Shown here: piece after piece, positions 34,585-45,275 of the stretch
Position numbering within the stretch: the stretch's first letter is position 1
Layout of the letters: each line of letters starts with the position of its first letter
Assembly: GCF_003315245.1 (NCBI RefSeq)
Contig: NZ_QNRT01000002.1
Location: 604,206 to 668,205, forward strand
Direction of reading: 5' to 3'
From: Arenicella xantha
Lineage (GTDB): Bacteria; Pseudomonadota; Gammaproteobacteria; Arenicellales; Arenicellaceae
DNA: 64,000 nt
Position numbers and translations under genes: made by a program
Notes under the pieces: generated by a model
The model's input: the letters and a program-made list of their open reading frames with translations, nothing else
Told to the model about the DNA's origin: nothing
Databases searched by the model: none

Positions 34585-36723
34585 CTACAATGGTATGACC
34601 ACCGTGTCGCCGCTGGGCAACGGAATCACATAATAAGTGATGTCACTCGCGCCAAACTCGTAAGCCCCACTATCACACGCCCCGTCTCGTTGGTAGCCAC
34701 GCTGATCTACCTTACCGATTGGAACTTTACAAAAACTAGTTAGCGCTAAATCGATAGCACCCGAAGTTGCCACCAGTGCGTGGGTTTCAGTTGGACCACC
34801 ATTGTTCGCTAGTGGCGCTAACAGTGGGTCGCCATCGGCATCACCAGAACACGATGAATCACTAAACCAGTTTCCTTGCAAACCGGTGTCAGCGGGCACA
34901 TTACAATCACTAACACCATTCAAGGCGATGATTGAATTAAGCAAAGACACACTCGATGACGCCCCTCCCCAATAAATACCGGATGCGTCGCTACCACCGC
35001 TGTTCTGAAACACGGTTGCATGAACTAGCGACGCATTGGAGTTACTCAATTGAATGCCTCCAATCGAAAACCCTGCTGTATTGAGCGAGACCGTTGAGTT
35101 CAGCAATTTCATTGCGGAGCCATTGGTAGCCGAAATTCCAGCAGCAACATTCGAACTATTCTCAGATATGGTTGAGCGTTCAATAGTTAACTCCGAACCG
35201 TCGATAGATACCCCGCCGGAGCTGTTGATAGCGGAATTGCTCTGAACCGAAGCGTCTCGCAATGTGACCGAAGAATTGCTTACAATCAATAAACCGCCCG
35301 CTTGATCAGCAGCATTGCTCATAATTCGGTCTCGAGTCATGACAACATCACTCGACGCTGCAACCACCATACCCCCGCCATAACCATCAGTAGAGTTAAG
35401 ATTAATGAGGTTATTACTTAACCGTGTTGCATGTCCATTGTTAGCCACATAAACAGCACCACCAGCAACTAAGGCATGGTTGTTGGCCACATTATTATCG
35501 GATAGCGACAGTTCTGAATAGCCCGAATAGATTGCACCACCGCTAGACGCGTCATTACTGTTCAGAGTGGAGTTTGACAGGGTTAGCGTCGAGTTCCGCC
35601 CATCAACCCCGCCGCCAGTGCTGGCGGAGTTGAAGGTGACCGATGAGCTGTCAATATGGGTAATATTCGAGAGGCTGTATATGCCACCGCCGCCGCCAGT
35701 CATTACACTGTTCTCACTCAACTGACTGTTACTAAGCGTTAAATCAGCATCTTGGGTCGAAATGGCACCACCATCAAACCCAGCCTCATTGCCAGACATA
35801 GTCGTTTGCTTGATTGTGACCACACCAAAACTCACGCCTACCGCACCACCGGACTCATCTGCCTGATTACCAGTGAACTCGGAATCGCTGATATAGCTAG
35901 AGACCGAATCTATGAGAGCCAATGCACCAGCGTTAGACGCACTGTTGTCATTGATTTGCACATCGCTAATCGTCGTGACGCAATATTCAACAGCAACACC
36001 GCCACCGGTCTCTGCTTGATTCGCAGATATATCGGAGTTGCTGAGCGAGACCGAACTCGTTAGCGCAAAAATAGCGCCACCGGTATTCGAAACGTTATTT
36101 GAAAAACTGGATAAGCCATTGACCGTCAATGAACAATTGTCGCTAGCGATAGCGCCACCTTGGATGGAACTGCTATTGCGCTGCAAATTAGAATTAGACA
36201 CCGTCAATGTGGCTTGCGTACAAAGAATACCGCCACCAGATGGCGCCATCCCGTTGACTATTTCAACATCGTTAATCGTAAGGTTTCCGGCGCTGCCCAC
36301 CGTAAGTAACCGAAAGTCCGGAGTCGTTAGCGACGCGCTCCGCGCTAACGATGAATTACTGCCTTGTATAGTGATTTGTGAATCAACAACCGGCAATGCT
36401 GAGCCGCCTGAAATATCGACTCCGGGCTCGGCGTTGGAATAAGTCAAGGTCCCTGAGGGCAAGAAAATCGTATCCGCACCAGAGCCGGCTGAACAACCCC
36501 CAATCGGACTATTCTGATTCGCCGATATGATCGCATTCTTGAGCGTGCAAGCACCACTCACACTAATTGTTGCCGCCGATAACGGACCAGATGTCGCCAG
36601 CGATACTGCCAACGCTACCTTAGTAAAAGCCGCTCTAGTCGAAGTTAACTTGGTAAATTCAAATCCAGCTGAAGTAATACTAGTTGAAGAATTGAATCCT
36701 TTTAAGCATGTTCTGTTTAGCAT
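34585..36723 (-). CDS. Choice-of-anchor Q beta-helix surface protein
   Basis: 712 residues with a long N-terminal signal region (hydrophobic core around 37-50, ending LSAAT). About 25 short repeats with SxSxNxAxxGGAI motifs form a right-handed beta-helix, and each turn carries Asn/Ser ladders. The C-terminal domain has NGGPTETHAL, a Cys, VDQRGYQRDGACDSGAYEF, the choice-of-anchor Q signature. A good AAGGG site precedes the ATG. It is probably exported and surface-bound, with an adhesion or carbohydrate-binding role. It shares family with the truncated gene at the left edge, although the repeat sequences differ. Confidence 0.8.
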   Translation of the reverse strand: MLNRTCLKGFNSSTSITSAGFEFTKLTSTRAAFTKVALAVSLATSGPLSAATISVSGACTLKNAIISANQNSPIGGCSAGSGADTIFLPSGTLTYSNAEPGVDISGGSALPVVDSQITIQGSNSSLARSASLTTPDFRLLTVGSAGNLTINDVEIVNGMAPSGGGILCTQATLTVSNSNLQRNSSSIQGGAIASDNCSLTVNGLSSFSNNVSNTGGAIFALTSSVSLSNSDISANQAETGGGVAVEYCVTTISDVQINDNSASNAGALALIDSVSSYISDSEFTGNQADESGGAVGVSFGVVTIKQTTMSGNEAGFDGGAISTQDADLTLSNSQLSENSVMTGGGGGIYSLSNITHIDSSSVTFNSASTGGGVDGRNSTLTLSNSTLNSNDASSGGAIYSGYSELSLSDNNVANNHALVAGGAVYVANNGHATRLSNNLINLNSTDGYGGGMVVAASSDVVMTRDRIMSNAADQAGGLLIVSNSSVTLRDASVQSNSAINSSGGVSIDGSELTIERSTISENSSNVAAGISATNGSAMKLLNSTVSLNTAGFSIGGIQLSNSNASLVHATVFQNSGGSDASGIYWGGASSSVSLLNSIIALNGVSDCNVPADTGLQGNWFSDSSCSGDADGDPLLAPLANNGGPTETHALVATSGAIDLALTSFCKVPIGKVDQRGYQRDGACDSGAYEFGASDITYYVIPLPSGDTVVIPL

Positions 36724-37225
36724 GTTATACCCTTTATCCTGACTCCCAACCTAACCACACTGCCACTTCCTTAATTGGGCCGCATAGCACTCGGTTGAGA
36801 AATTACCCCACACTCTTCATCATACCCATATTTTAGTTTTGGTAGCGATCATTTGGCATCTAGCTTGCTTTAGCGGGCATCGTGCCCTCTAAGGAATCGA
36901 AAATTAGGTATCTACACTCATGAAATACCGCTAGCGAACATTCAAAATAGACTTCTGTAAAATTAACTAATAGCCGTATCAATATTCATTACCTAAATCA
37001 TGTATGACACGAGCGTTTTGAACATCTAAATGCCACGATTTTCAACTAGCATTTACCTAGCTCACGTTTTCCGCAAGCCACGCACGGGCGAACAACGGCT
37101 CCAGTCAATAACCATGGCACTAGTGCACTCCGAAGATACGACAACCCAAACTTGATTTTAAGTTGAAATATCCTGATCACTCATTTTTCGATGCAAAACC
37201 GATTCAACTAGGGTACAAATAGACT
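36724..37225. other. Divergent spacer without recognised elements
   Basis: 502 bp between the beta-helix gene (minus) and the large LuxR regulator (plus). I see no gene, strong palindrome or repeat. It must carry both promoters. Confidence 0.5.
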
Positions 37226-39865
37226 ATGCATACCCTGCTAGAACGTGACCAACAACTCGCTAGCCTTCTCGAAACTATTGAAGGTTGTAAGCGCGGCCGC
37301 GGCGGTGTGATACTGATCAGTGGAGAAGCCGGAATCGGCAAGACGACGTTATTGGCTGCTGCACACGAACAGCTCGACAACGACCACGAAGTACACTGGA
37401 CCGGGTGCGATCCGCTATTCAACCCAAAGCCACTCGGACCGCTATACGATCTACGCGGCGATATTGGCGACAAGGTGATGCCAGTCTTGCGTCAAAGCAG
37501 CGATCAAAATGAAGTGTTCAAAGCCTGTCTTAACGCGCTCGATCGCTCAAAAATAAATAACTTTCTAATTATTGAAGATGTGCACTGGGCCGATAACGCC
37601 ACGATTGACTTTATTAAATATTTGGCGCGGCGGGTTCAGTTCATTTCCTGTGTAATGTGCTTAACTTTTCGCACCGATGAAGTCGTTCCTACACACCCAT
37701 TATATTCGGCATTGGAAGTACTCCCCCACGCTCACACCACACGAATAGCATTGGAACCACTGAGCGCTGGTGCGGTTGCGTTACTAGCAGATCAAGCGGG
37801 GCAGACCAGCGACAATTTGTATGATATTACTCAAGGCAATCCGTTTTTTGTGACTGAGTTACTTTCCGACCCAGCGAGCGACGCGACTGACTTACCATCA
37901 TCCATTCAGGATGCGGTTAATGCGCGGATAAATCGACTCGTTGCAATGGAGGCATCTTTTCTCGAAACTATCAGCCTGCTTCCTACTGGTGCGAGCCCAG
38001 CGATTCTATCGGCGTTATTTCCTGGTCATGGGGAAACGCTCGCAATGGCTTGCGTGGCGCGAGGGCTACTAATTATTGATACGTCGCATGAGTTTCGCTT
38101 TCGCCATGAGTTGGCACGGCTCGCTACTAAAACGCGCATACCGACTCATCAGCAACCCGCCAGACACGCAATCATTTTTAAAGCGCTTGAGACACAAACC
38201 GATGTTGAGCTTGGCACCTTTGTGTACCATGCCGTTGAATCACAGAATAGCCAAGCCGTATTACTCTATGCCAGTCAAGCCGCCAAACAAGCGTCACTGC
38301 AGGGCGCACATAAAGAGGCCACTTCGTATCTGGCCACGGCACTGAAATTTGTCGACGCGGCAGACACGCAGACCGCCGCACAGCTGTATGAAGACTGGGC
38401 TTATGAATCCGGTTTATCACAATCAATAAGCAATGAAGTGATCGAAGCTAGAAAGCTAGCAATTACCCTTTGGCGTGCTCAACAACGACCCGACAAAGTA
38501 GGCGAGAACTTGCGCTGGCTCTCTAGGCTACATTGGTACCGAGGCGAAGCTACCGCCGCCAACCGTTACGCTGATGCCGCCATAGACACCTTAGAAAGCT
38601 GCCCTCCCTCAAGCGAACGTGCCATGGCCTATTCTTTTCGCTCACAATTAGACATGCTGAACGACCGCATGAGTGATGCTATTTATTGGGGCGAGAAAGC
38701 ACTCGAAATGGAAACCCAGCAAAACAATATTGAAGTCCGGATCCACGCCATGACTAACATCGGCTCAGCCCAGGTCATGCGCGGCAACGAAGAAGGCAAA
38801 ACACTATTACTGTCGAGCCTTGAACTGGCTCTGGCGCACGGCTTTCACGAACACGCGGCACGGGTCTACACCAACCTATCTGATTACGCCATGCGGTACC
38901 ACCATCTTGAGTTTGGTGAACACATCATCAGTGAAGGTATCGCATTTGATATTCAACACGAGCTCGACTCTTGGACTTATTATCTAGTTGGCATTCAAGC
39001 ACAACTACGCCTAGAACAAGGTCGCCTACTGGATGCAGAGTCTATTGCATTGGGCGTTCTTGGCCTGAGTCACCAGACTAAATTAATGAAACTCCCTGCA
39101 AGCCTGGTACTAGCCAGAGCACAATTGCGACGCGGCCAACCGGACGCCAAGAAGAGCCGAAAAGAGGCACTGGCAGTGGCCAATGAAGTGGGGGAACCGC
39201 AATACAGCGTACCTGCTCGACTTAGTTTTATTGAGGCTGCGTACCTTGAAGACAACACCAGCGAAGCATTCGAACACTTAGAACAATTAGCTACGCAAGC
39301 TGATTCAATGTTAGATAATTGGCGTGCCGAACTCGCATTATGGTGCCATCGATTTAACTTTTCGTTGGCAAACCCCGCCACTCTACCCGCCTCAATTGAA
39401 CTTGAAATTAAAGGCGACGCAGATCAAGCAGCCAAACGTTGGCTCGACATGGGTATGCCAATCCATGCCGCACATGCTTGGCTGGCACAAGCTAGTCCTA
39501 CCCTGCAACAAATCACCAGTGCCTCTGAAATCATTCAAAGTTGCCAAGCACACGGCTTGCAAGGCAAACTAGCTCACCACGCGAATCGACTAAACGCGCC
39601 CGCCCTAATTACCAAGAATAAGCGCGGACCTTATAACGCCAGTCGACAGCACCCTTGTGGGTTAACCGCCAAAGAACAACAGGTATTCGCGATGGTCTTG
39701 CAAGGCTGCAGCAATCGACAAATCGCCGACACACTTTCAAGGTCAGCTCGAACCATCGAAAATCACGTGTCGTCGATCCTAAGCAAGCTCAATGTGCATT
39801 CTCGCATGGATGCTGTTTTACGTGTGCAATCGGAACCGTGGTTGGAACCTAAACAGCGTAGCTAA
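37226..39865 (+). CDS. Large ATP-binding LuxR-family regulator (LAL/MalT-like)
   Basis: 879 residues. An N-terminal AAA/NACHT-like ATPase has the Walker A GEAGIGKT at 33-40 and a Walker B FLIIEDVHWAD at 113-123. A long helical TPR-like region covers about 340-800, and a LuxR helix-turn-helix lies near the C-terminus (GLTAKEQQVFAMVLQGCSNR, SARTIENHVSSILSKL). Proteins of this build are large, ligand-gated activators of catabolic or secondary-metabolite genes. The gene stands alone, so its regulon cannot be told from context. Confidence 0.9.
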   Translation: MHTLLERDQQLASLLETIEGCKRGRGGVILISGEAGIGKTTLLAAAHEQLDNDHEVHWTGCDPLFNPKPLGPLYDLRGDIGDKVMPVLRQSSDQNEVFKACLNALDRSKINNFLIIEDVHWADNATIDFIKYLARRVQFISCVMCLTFRTDEVVPTHPLYSALEVLPHAHTTRIALEPLSAGAVALLADQAGQTSDNLYDITQGNPFFVTELLSDPASDATDLPSSIQDAVNARINRLVAMEASFLETISLLPTGASPAILSALFPGHGETLAMACVARGLLIIDTSHEFRFRHELARLATKTRIPTHQQPARHAIIFKALETQTDVELGTFVYHAVESQNSQAVLLYASQAAKQASLQGAHKEATSYLATALKFVDAADTQTAAQLYEDWAYESGLSQSISNEVIEARKLAITLWRAQQRPDKVGENLRWLSRLHWYRGEATAANRYADAAIDTLESCPPSSERAMAYSFRSQLDMLNDRMSDAIYWGEKALEMETQQNNIEVRIHAMTNIGSAQVMRGNEEGKTLLLSSLELALAHGFHEHAARVYTNLSDYAMRYHHLEFGEHIISEGIAFDIQHELDSWTYYLVGIQAQLRLEQGRLLDAESIALGVLGLSHQTKLMKLPASLVLARAQLRRGQPDAKKSRKEALAVANEVGEPQYSVPARLSFIEAAYLEDNTSEAFEHLEQLATQADSMLDNWRAELALWCHRFNFSLANPATLPASIELEIKGDADQAAKRWLDMGMPIHAAHAWLAQASPTLQQITSASEIIQSCQAHGLQGKLAHHANRLNAPALITKNKRGPYNASRQHPCGLTAKEQQVFAMVLQGCSNRQIADTLSRSARTIENHVSSILSKLNVHSRMDAVLRVQSEPWLEPKQRS

Positions 39866-39916
39866 ACTCGCTCAGCCCTCATGTTGAACGATATCATTTA
39901 CTCAAAACTTAACTAC

Positions 39917-39940
39917 TTAACTAGTTTCAAACTTAGTTAA
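39917..39940 (+). terminator. Weak AT-rich hairpin after the LuxR gene
   Basis: TTAACTA and TAGTTAA arms around a short loop, followed by a short T-rich stretch, about 50 bp past the stop. Low stem stability. Confidence 0.3.
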
Positions 39941-39980
39941 TTTCGTAACACCAACACGGCTAATCATTCCAACTCCTTAA

Positions 39981-40734
39981 CCTAGCCCAAGCCTTCAAGA
40001 GCTCGGCGAAGACACAACGCTCACGATAACCGCAGCCAACCAGCCCGTTTAGCTCAATTAGCATTAATGACGTGCATCCTCCCGGATTGTTGCTCAATCA
40101 AGCCGACTCATCTAATACTTGCGTCGCCTCGCCGGAGCTGTCTGTGGCCAACGGCCGATACAATTAGACTAATACCACGCTGCCCGCCAGTGGCGCTGCA
40201 GTGGTCGACGAGTTTAATCGAAGCTCTGTATTCATTGGCTAAAACGGTGTGCTTTCTTACACAATTACTAACGACGCACCAATCGAACTCCCCGGAGGTT
40301 TTGATCAAGCCACGCTGGTAGTAGGTCAAGCGGGTTCAATTTCATGCCTAATTAAAAACAATGAGCCGTTCTCAATCACGGGTATTGAGATTTCAACCAA
40401 TTTGCCCATCCAGCTAGACCTAGATACAGTCAATTCATCAACGATCTGTAACCGTTCGCACAATATTATTGCATCAGTTGATCGCTGTAATATCACCGAT
40501 GCCACCTTTGCTCCTAACTCGAGTCGGTCGATTATCATACGTTTCATCACTAACGCAGTAGGCACGGCCAGTGTTGCCACAGCTCATAATTTCGAGATTA
40601 TTCTAACAACCGTAACCAGCGATAAAGCCGCTTCAACGCCCGCCCAAATGTCGGCATATAGACAATCGTTGAGCCTTAGTAAGCAGCTTAGCGATAAAAA
40701 GGGAATACAGTTTTTCCACAACACGCCTTTCTAG
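39981..40734 (+). pseudogene. Decayed DUF11-like repeat protein
   Basis: Conceptual translation gives QELGEDTTLTITAANQP, then after a frameshift near 40045 SSISINDVHPPGLLLNQ and SSNTCVASPELSVANG, an in-frame TAG at 40165, TNTTLPASGAAVVDEF, a TAA at 40240, and an open stretch from 40249 to 40734. The order (thiolation-like Cys, SVANG, TLPASG, then a NGVLSYTITN strand) is that of DUF11/adhesin-type beta-sandwich repeats of secreted proteins. Two stops and a frameshift mean it is broken, and only the last 161 codons remain open. Confidence 0.6.
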
Positions 40735-40921
40735 TTGAATTGACAACTAGGCGGATAACAATCAAAAAAGTCTCCAGCCTGTTTGGTTATACATGAGCGG
40801 CGAAATGGATGCTCTTCCGCTGTCTAAGGGCGTTCAACAAACGCCCAAAGATCAACTTACTTTAGATCACGTGATCGTATACAATTGCGCGCTGCCATGA
40901 CGCTCACTCCGCCAAAACACC

Positions 40922-41308
40922 ATGAATAGAATAATTCTTACTTGCTTTTTCATTAGCACTCTATCTTCTTGTGGTGGTGGGGGCTCGTCCAGCGGCGGTG
41001 GAGAGGATATGGTCGATAACAACGTATCTCATTGCGTCATCGAGACCACTAAAAGGACTCAAATCGCACTTACGGATACTAGTTATACAAAGATTGAGTA
41101 CACATGGATCAATAACTGCGGCTTCACTGTGAATTTGTCAACAGCCTTTCTAACGTCAAGCACGATTGAGACAATTTCACTGGCCAGCAATGAAACTCAC
41201 TCCGATTCAACAATTGCTATTCCTATAAAATTTGTTGCATGCCGGCCTCCGTCAACCGGAATTGACGTGGCCCCAGAGGAAGCACTTCTCCAATTTGGTT
41301 GCAGCTAG
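40922..41308 (+). CDS. Small putative lipoprotein
   Basis: 128 residues. A signal peptide with lipobox LSSC at residues 14-17 is followed by a Gly/Ser-rich linker, typical of exported lipoproteins tethered to the outer membrane. The mature part has four or five Cys and a beta-rich look with no family I recognise. It lies 190 bp after the DUF11-like pseudogene, so it may be a remnant neighbour of that surface-protein locus. Confidence 0.55.
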   Translation: MNRIILTCFFISTLSSCGGGGSSSGGGEDMVDNNVSHCVIETTKRTQIALTDTSYTKIEYTWINNCGFTVNLSTAFLTSSTIETISLASNETHSDSTIAIPIKFVACRPPSTGIDVAPEEALLQFGCS

Positions 41309-41481
41309 TCCGCCGGCTACGAGTAACCGCGCAGCCTGTAGCAAAAATAATTCATACCGTCCTAGCGACCGTTTAGAGTCGAGCAATGAAGCTACCGTTA
41401 ACGCATGCTGACATACCGAACTAGAGCCTACTGGCCTAGCGGAAACTACATGAGCCAATATTTAAAGGCACTGCCCGCCAA

Positions 41482-41733
41482 TTATGCTTTTTTCAGGATG
41501 CGAACAACGAGTAGTAAGAAGGCTGCTCCGGCAGTTGCCGTCACGATAGAACCGATTAGTCCTCCGGCTGCAATACCCATAACACCAAATATATAGCCAC
41601 CTAGCACCGCACCGACCACTCCAACGACGATATTGCCGAGCAGGCCAAAGCCACCACCTTTCATTAAGGTACCCGCCAACCATCCTGCGATGGCCCCAAT
41701 TGCCAAAAATATAATTAGACCTGTGATATCCAT
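41482..41733 (-). CDS. GlsB/YeaQ/YmgE-type stress-response membrane protein
   Basis: 83 residues, nearly all membrane: three Gly-rich helices (about 3-22, 27-50, 54-78) with the family pattern GAIAGWLAGTLMKGGGFGLLGN and VVGVVGAVLGG. Members are small inner-membrane proteins induced by stress; their molecular role is not known. AAGGTG precedes the ATG. Confidence 0.9.
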   Translation of the reverse strand: MDITGLIIFLAIGAIAGWLAGTLMKGGGFGLLGNIVVGVVGAVLGGYIFGVMGIAAGGLIGSIVTATAGAAFLLLVVRILKKA

Positions 41734-41993
41734 AAATTCACCTTTGTAGTTAATGTTTTGTTGTCATGATGGAGTCGAACTACTCATTTTGAAGCAACGA
41801 CTTATGCTTAGTGCGCCGCTTGTCCAAATTGCTTAAGCCGTTTGCAGTATGCGCTAGATTTCACGACAGTACTACGACCTCGCGACTTTACCCTTGAAAA
41901 GTGATTTCCTTGTCTCTGTGCTGGTCATTGGTGGTGGGTCGCTTCATATACAGTACGTTGTTTAGGCCACGACAATTAGTTAGCGAGACCAGC

Positions 41994-43496
41994 TTACTGA
42001 ACGTTGACGATCACCCGAGAATAACGCGTGAGTCTCGGTGTACCATGATCCGTCACCGCTAAAATAATATGCATGGTGCCGGTACCTGGCGGCATTACAC
42101 GCTTGGTTTGAACGTCAAACCAAGCCTTTGCTTGATCATGATTTTTGATATCGAGCATTACCCCAGTGCTCGCATTCGAAATACCTCGCGTTCCAGCCTC
42201 AGCATAAACAAACCATGCATACGACAACGCATCTCCATCAGGGTCATGCGACGAGGTAGCACTTAACTCAACGCGCTCACCGGGCGCAGCCTCGATGTAG
42301 GCTGGATGATCCAATTGCACTACCGGTGGATGATTCGCATCCTTGTAGTCTTTGATACTCCAATCCATTCGAGCTGAGAAGTCATTTTGGTATGCCGAGC
42401 GCCAACGCCAAATACTAGCGTGATTACTAGTATGCCATTTGCCATCTGTACCAAAAACTTCATCCTGAGCATTAGTCCAGATTGGACGGGTCTCCTCTTC
42501 GAGAAACCATTTCTCTTTACGCGGGGTATACAACTCGTAGCGCCCGCCCCATCCTCCCCAATTCGGGTTCTCTGGTGCATTTAAGCCATTATTCAACAAA
42601 TACAGAAATGCTGGCGTGTCGCCTTCCATCATAAACTTCCAATGTGGATAGACTCCTCCCAGCGGACCTTTGCTACGCACATTTTTATTCAACCATTCAT
42701 TAGTAACCAGCTGGTAATTTGCGCCTCCAAAACGGCCGTGGAAATTATCGCCACCAATTGCGATCCACGTAGCATGATGAAAGCCACCTCCGGCATTTAC
42801 TCCGGGCGTGACTATATAGAATAAATTTGGAAATTCCTTGCGAATCCACGGGCCACTATTATCTTGATCAGATATGGCATAGACGCGTAACTTACTGACA
42901 AACTGCTGCAGTTCCAAGTCAGTACGTGTATTACGAACCTTCCATAGAGCCTGCGCAAGTACATTAGGGCCGCCCCAAACATTCACCCATAAAGGGCGAT
43001 CATCATCACGATCTACTGCTCGTATTAGCTGATCAGAACCAGGAGAATCCTTACCTTCACCGACTCCGGCCATATCATGAATAGGGACGCCCTTAAACAC
43101 CACACGCAGCAGCTCATCAGTACTAGGAAACCCCTTCTCATGGCGTTCCAAGTTGTCTCGTACTTGGCTATAGGCGTTTATAATGCGCTGGATTTTCTCA
43201 GGGTGTAATTGATTTTTATCCGCACCAGTAGGGGTTGCCACCAAGCCTTCAATGTCGAAATGGTTAGCGTACGTAAGCAGGCGAACCATTGACATTTGAT
43301 CATCAGGGTCACCACCGATGTCAGTCAACACAAACAATCGGTGTTTCATACCAACTGACTCATCGACAGCATCACCTTGCGCCGACGCGAACTGATTCGA
43401 CGTAAGCACCACCATCACCAGCAAAGCACAGCAACGAGACAGACGAGATATTAGATCATTGCGCATACTGATCCACTTATTACTTATACCCTGCAT
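41994..43496 (-). CDS. Secreted DUF1593/Sde182-like protein, nucleoside-hydrolase-like
   Basis: 500 residues with a signal peptide (cleavage near QFASAQ). Residues about 50-330 form a nucleoside-hydrolase-like domain with [10 protein letters not shown] near the start, matching the DUF1593 family whose Saccharophagus member Sde182 is described as cellulose-binding. The C-terminal part (about 395-500) is an Ig-like beta-sandwich with [14 protein letters not shown]. The first Met is supported by AGGA upstream. It is likely a secreted sugar- or polysaccharide-acting protein; the substrate is unproven. The modular LPMO at 46843 is about 3.3 kb away, on the other strand. Confidence 0.8.
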   Translation of the reverse strand: MQGISNKWISMRNDLISRLSRCCALLVMVVLTSNQFASAQGDAVDESVGMKHRLFVLTDIGGDPDDQMSMVRLLTYANHFDIEGLVATPTGADKNQLHPEKIQRIINAYSQVRDNLERHEKGFPSTDELLRVVFKGVPIHDMAGVGEGKDSPGSDQLIRAVDRDDDRPLWVNVWGGPNVLAQALWKVRNTRTDLELQQFVSKLRVYAISDQDNSGPWIRKEFPNLFYIVTPGVNAGGGFHHATWIAIGGDNFHGRFGGANYQLVTNEWLNKNVRSKGPLGGVYPHWKFMMEGDTPAFLYLLNNGLNAPENPNWGGWGGRYELYTPRKEKWFLEEETRPIWTNAQDEVFGTDGKWHTSNHASIWRWRSAYQNDFSARMDWSIKDYKDANHPPVVQLDHPAYIEAAPGERVELSATSSHDPDGDALSYAWFVYAEAGTRGISNASTGVMLDIKNHDQAKAWFDVQTKRVMPPGTGTMHIILAVTDHGTPRLTRYSRVIVNVQ

Positions 43497-43696
43497 TTAT
43501 CTATTCCTAGTTAGTTGTCACAATGCATCGCTGCAGACACAGCGCAACGCCGTTTAAACAGTCTTTACGCTAACGAGTTATCAAGCTTACACCGAGATGC
43601 CCAGCTTCACTAAATTCGCAAGCTAGCTTATCATTTAAAAAACCACAAGCGCTTATCATGCGGCTGATTTTCTGTCATAACAATTGCATTTGCCTA

Positions 43697-44242
43697 TTAT
43701 TCAACCTCGCGCACCAACATCACTTTGCCCAAACCAGTGCGGAAATTCGAATTTTGAATACCATCTAAAAAGTCAAACAATGGTGCGGTGTCGTCTCGGC
43801 CACTCAACAAACTAATCTCCGCTGTCCAATAAAAATTATTTCTCGATTGAACATTGGGAAATATTGCTAGATTAATGGCCGGGCTTCGGCAACTGTAGTT
43901 TACTAAGCTACGGTATTCGTCCACATTTGGAATACGCCAATCTCGATAATCAGCCCATTCAGAGTCGGCCGCAGCCTGCATAGCGTCACGCCAATTAAAT
44001 TTGGCATCTTCACCAAGCTCGCAAGATTGGCCAGAGTGTCCAACGGTGCAGCGCGCCCACATCAAACCGGTTAATTTATCGGTTACCGTGGAGTCTGCAT
44101 GGACGATGTATCGAGCATCGGGCACGTCATCAATTATATAGTCGATACAAGTCTGCTGACTGTAGGCTACGCTGCTCACGCTTAACACAAGCACAAAAGT
44201 TAACGCGCATGAAAATTTTTTTAATAGGTAATTGAATATCAT
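43697..44242 (-). CDS. DUF1566 (Lcl C-terminal-like) exported protein
   Basis: 181 residues with a signal peptide (SVAYSQQ). The DUF1566 domain shows VTDKLTGLMWARC, FNWRDAMQAA, DWRIPNVDEYRSLV and a late FYWTAE. It starts 1 bp after the stop of the larger DUF1566 gene upstream, so the two form a translationally coupled pair. The domain is a C-type-lectin-like fold found in surface and fimbrial proteins; role unknown. Confidence 0.75.
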   Translation of the reverse strand: MIFNYLLKKFSCALTFVLVLSVSSVAYSQQTCIDYIIDDVPDARYIVHADSTVTDKLTGLMWARCTVGHSGQSCELGEDAKFNWRDAMQAAADSEWADYRDWRIPNVDEYRSLVNYSCRSPAINLAIFPNVQSRNNFYWTAEISLLSGRDDTAPLFDFLDGIQNSNFRTGLGKVMLVREVE

Positions 44243-44243
44243 G

Positions 44244-45275
44244 TTATTTCACCGAGTCGAAATTTTGATAGTCATCAGTTCGCACTAAGCGCACATGATA
44301 GTGACTATATTGCCCAGAGCGATACCAAGACCGATCCACCGCATCGTCGAAGTCAAAGCGGCGCGCACGTCCGATGTCATCGCCGTTTTCAGGATGACCT
44401 GGCGTAGAACTCCAGTAGTAATCAGTTTGGGTATTCGGGAAATAATTCGTATCGATGCTGGGCCCGATAGGCTTGCCACGGTCAAGCAGGGTTCCTAACT
44501 CTTTAATATGAGGCACTCGCCAATCGTCGAAACCACACAACGGCTCGGTGTTTGCGGCCTCGATCAACGGATTCCAATCATCATAGTAAATTCCGTGTGC
44601 GCCGTCGACACCACGACCCTCAGCACTAATGCCGCCCCAAAAATAAGTATTATCAGTATCGCGTAGGCCGCCATCGTCAGTCTTAACTTCCCAAACAAAG
44701 CCAGTGACATTGTCTCGAACACAGGCCCAACTTTCGGCTGAGGCGGGCAAGTCGTTACCGTTAACATCAAGCTTGGTGTAGCTAAATCCTGCTCGGCCAT
44801 CTGAATCGTCGTAGTCGCTTACGTCACGCCCGTGTGAGCATGTCTGTTGGCTAACTACAGCGCCACTGCAAGTAGCATTGTTCCCAGTTGGGTAATTACC
44901 TGCGATTAACACACCGGAATCAGGAAGGCGGTAAGTGACGGAAGTTATTGGTGCCGAAGGCTCGTTATCTAACAACAATAACGACATAGCGCCAGTCGGT
45001 AAACTCTGCTGCTGAGCCACCACCTCAGCGCTAGTAGGCAATAATAGTAAGGCTAAAATGCCACTTATGCATTTCGTCGCAGTGCACTGACTTCTCGACT
45101 TCACGGTGTGACCATTCACTGCAACAGTTTGGTAGCGTCGCCATGACAGGCTCCGAATTAAACTATTGATTCGAGGAATTGAGATTTGAAAAATTAAGGT
45201 CTGAGCGGTTAAGACGCGCCCTTTATGTAGTTGAGTCACTACTTTACTAGGTACTATTTTATAGGGACTAGGCAT
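44244..45275 (-). CDS. Larger DUF1566 exported protein
   Basis: 343 residues as drawn from the ATG at 45275, but a signal-like segment only starts at a GTG at 45104 (ILALLLLPTSAEVVAQ), which would give 286 residues; the upstream 57 residues look non-signal. The DUF1566 motifs are present (NVTGFVWEVKTDDGGL, NPLIEAAN, CGFDDWRVPHIKELGTL, YYWSSTPG). A paired domain with the next gene suggests duplication and joint function at the cell surface. Confidence 0.7.
   Translation of the reverse strand: MPSPYKIVPSKVVTQLHKGRVLTAQTLIFQISIPRINSLIRSLSWRRYQTVAVNGHTVKSRSQCTATKCISGILALLLLPTSAEVVAQQQSLPTGAMSLLLLDNEPSAPITSVTYRLPDSGVLIAGNYPTGNNATCSGAVVSQQTCSHGRDVSDYDDSDGRAGFSYTKLDVNGNDLPASAESWACVRDNVTGFVWEVKTDDGGLRDTDNTYFWGGISAEGRGVDGAHGIYYDDWNPLIEAANTEPLCGFDDWRVPHIKELGTLLDRGKPIGPSIDTNYFPNTQTDYYWSSTPGHPENGDDIGRARRFDFDDAVDRSWYRSGQYSHYHVRLVRTDDYQNFDSVK

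Noticed and set aside
40067-40321. 84-residue plus-strand frame inside the decayed gene
   Set aside because: It is in a different frame from the DUF11-like translation and has no domain features.
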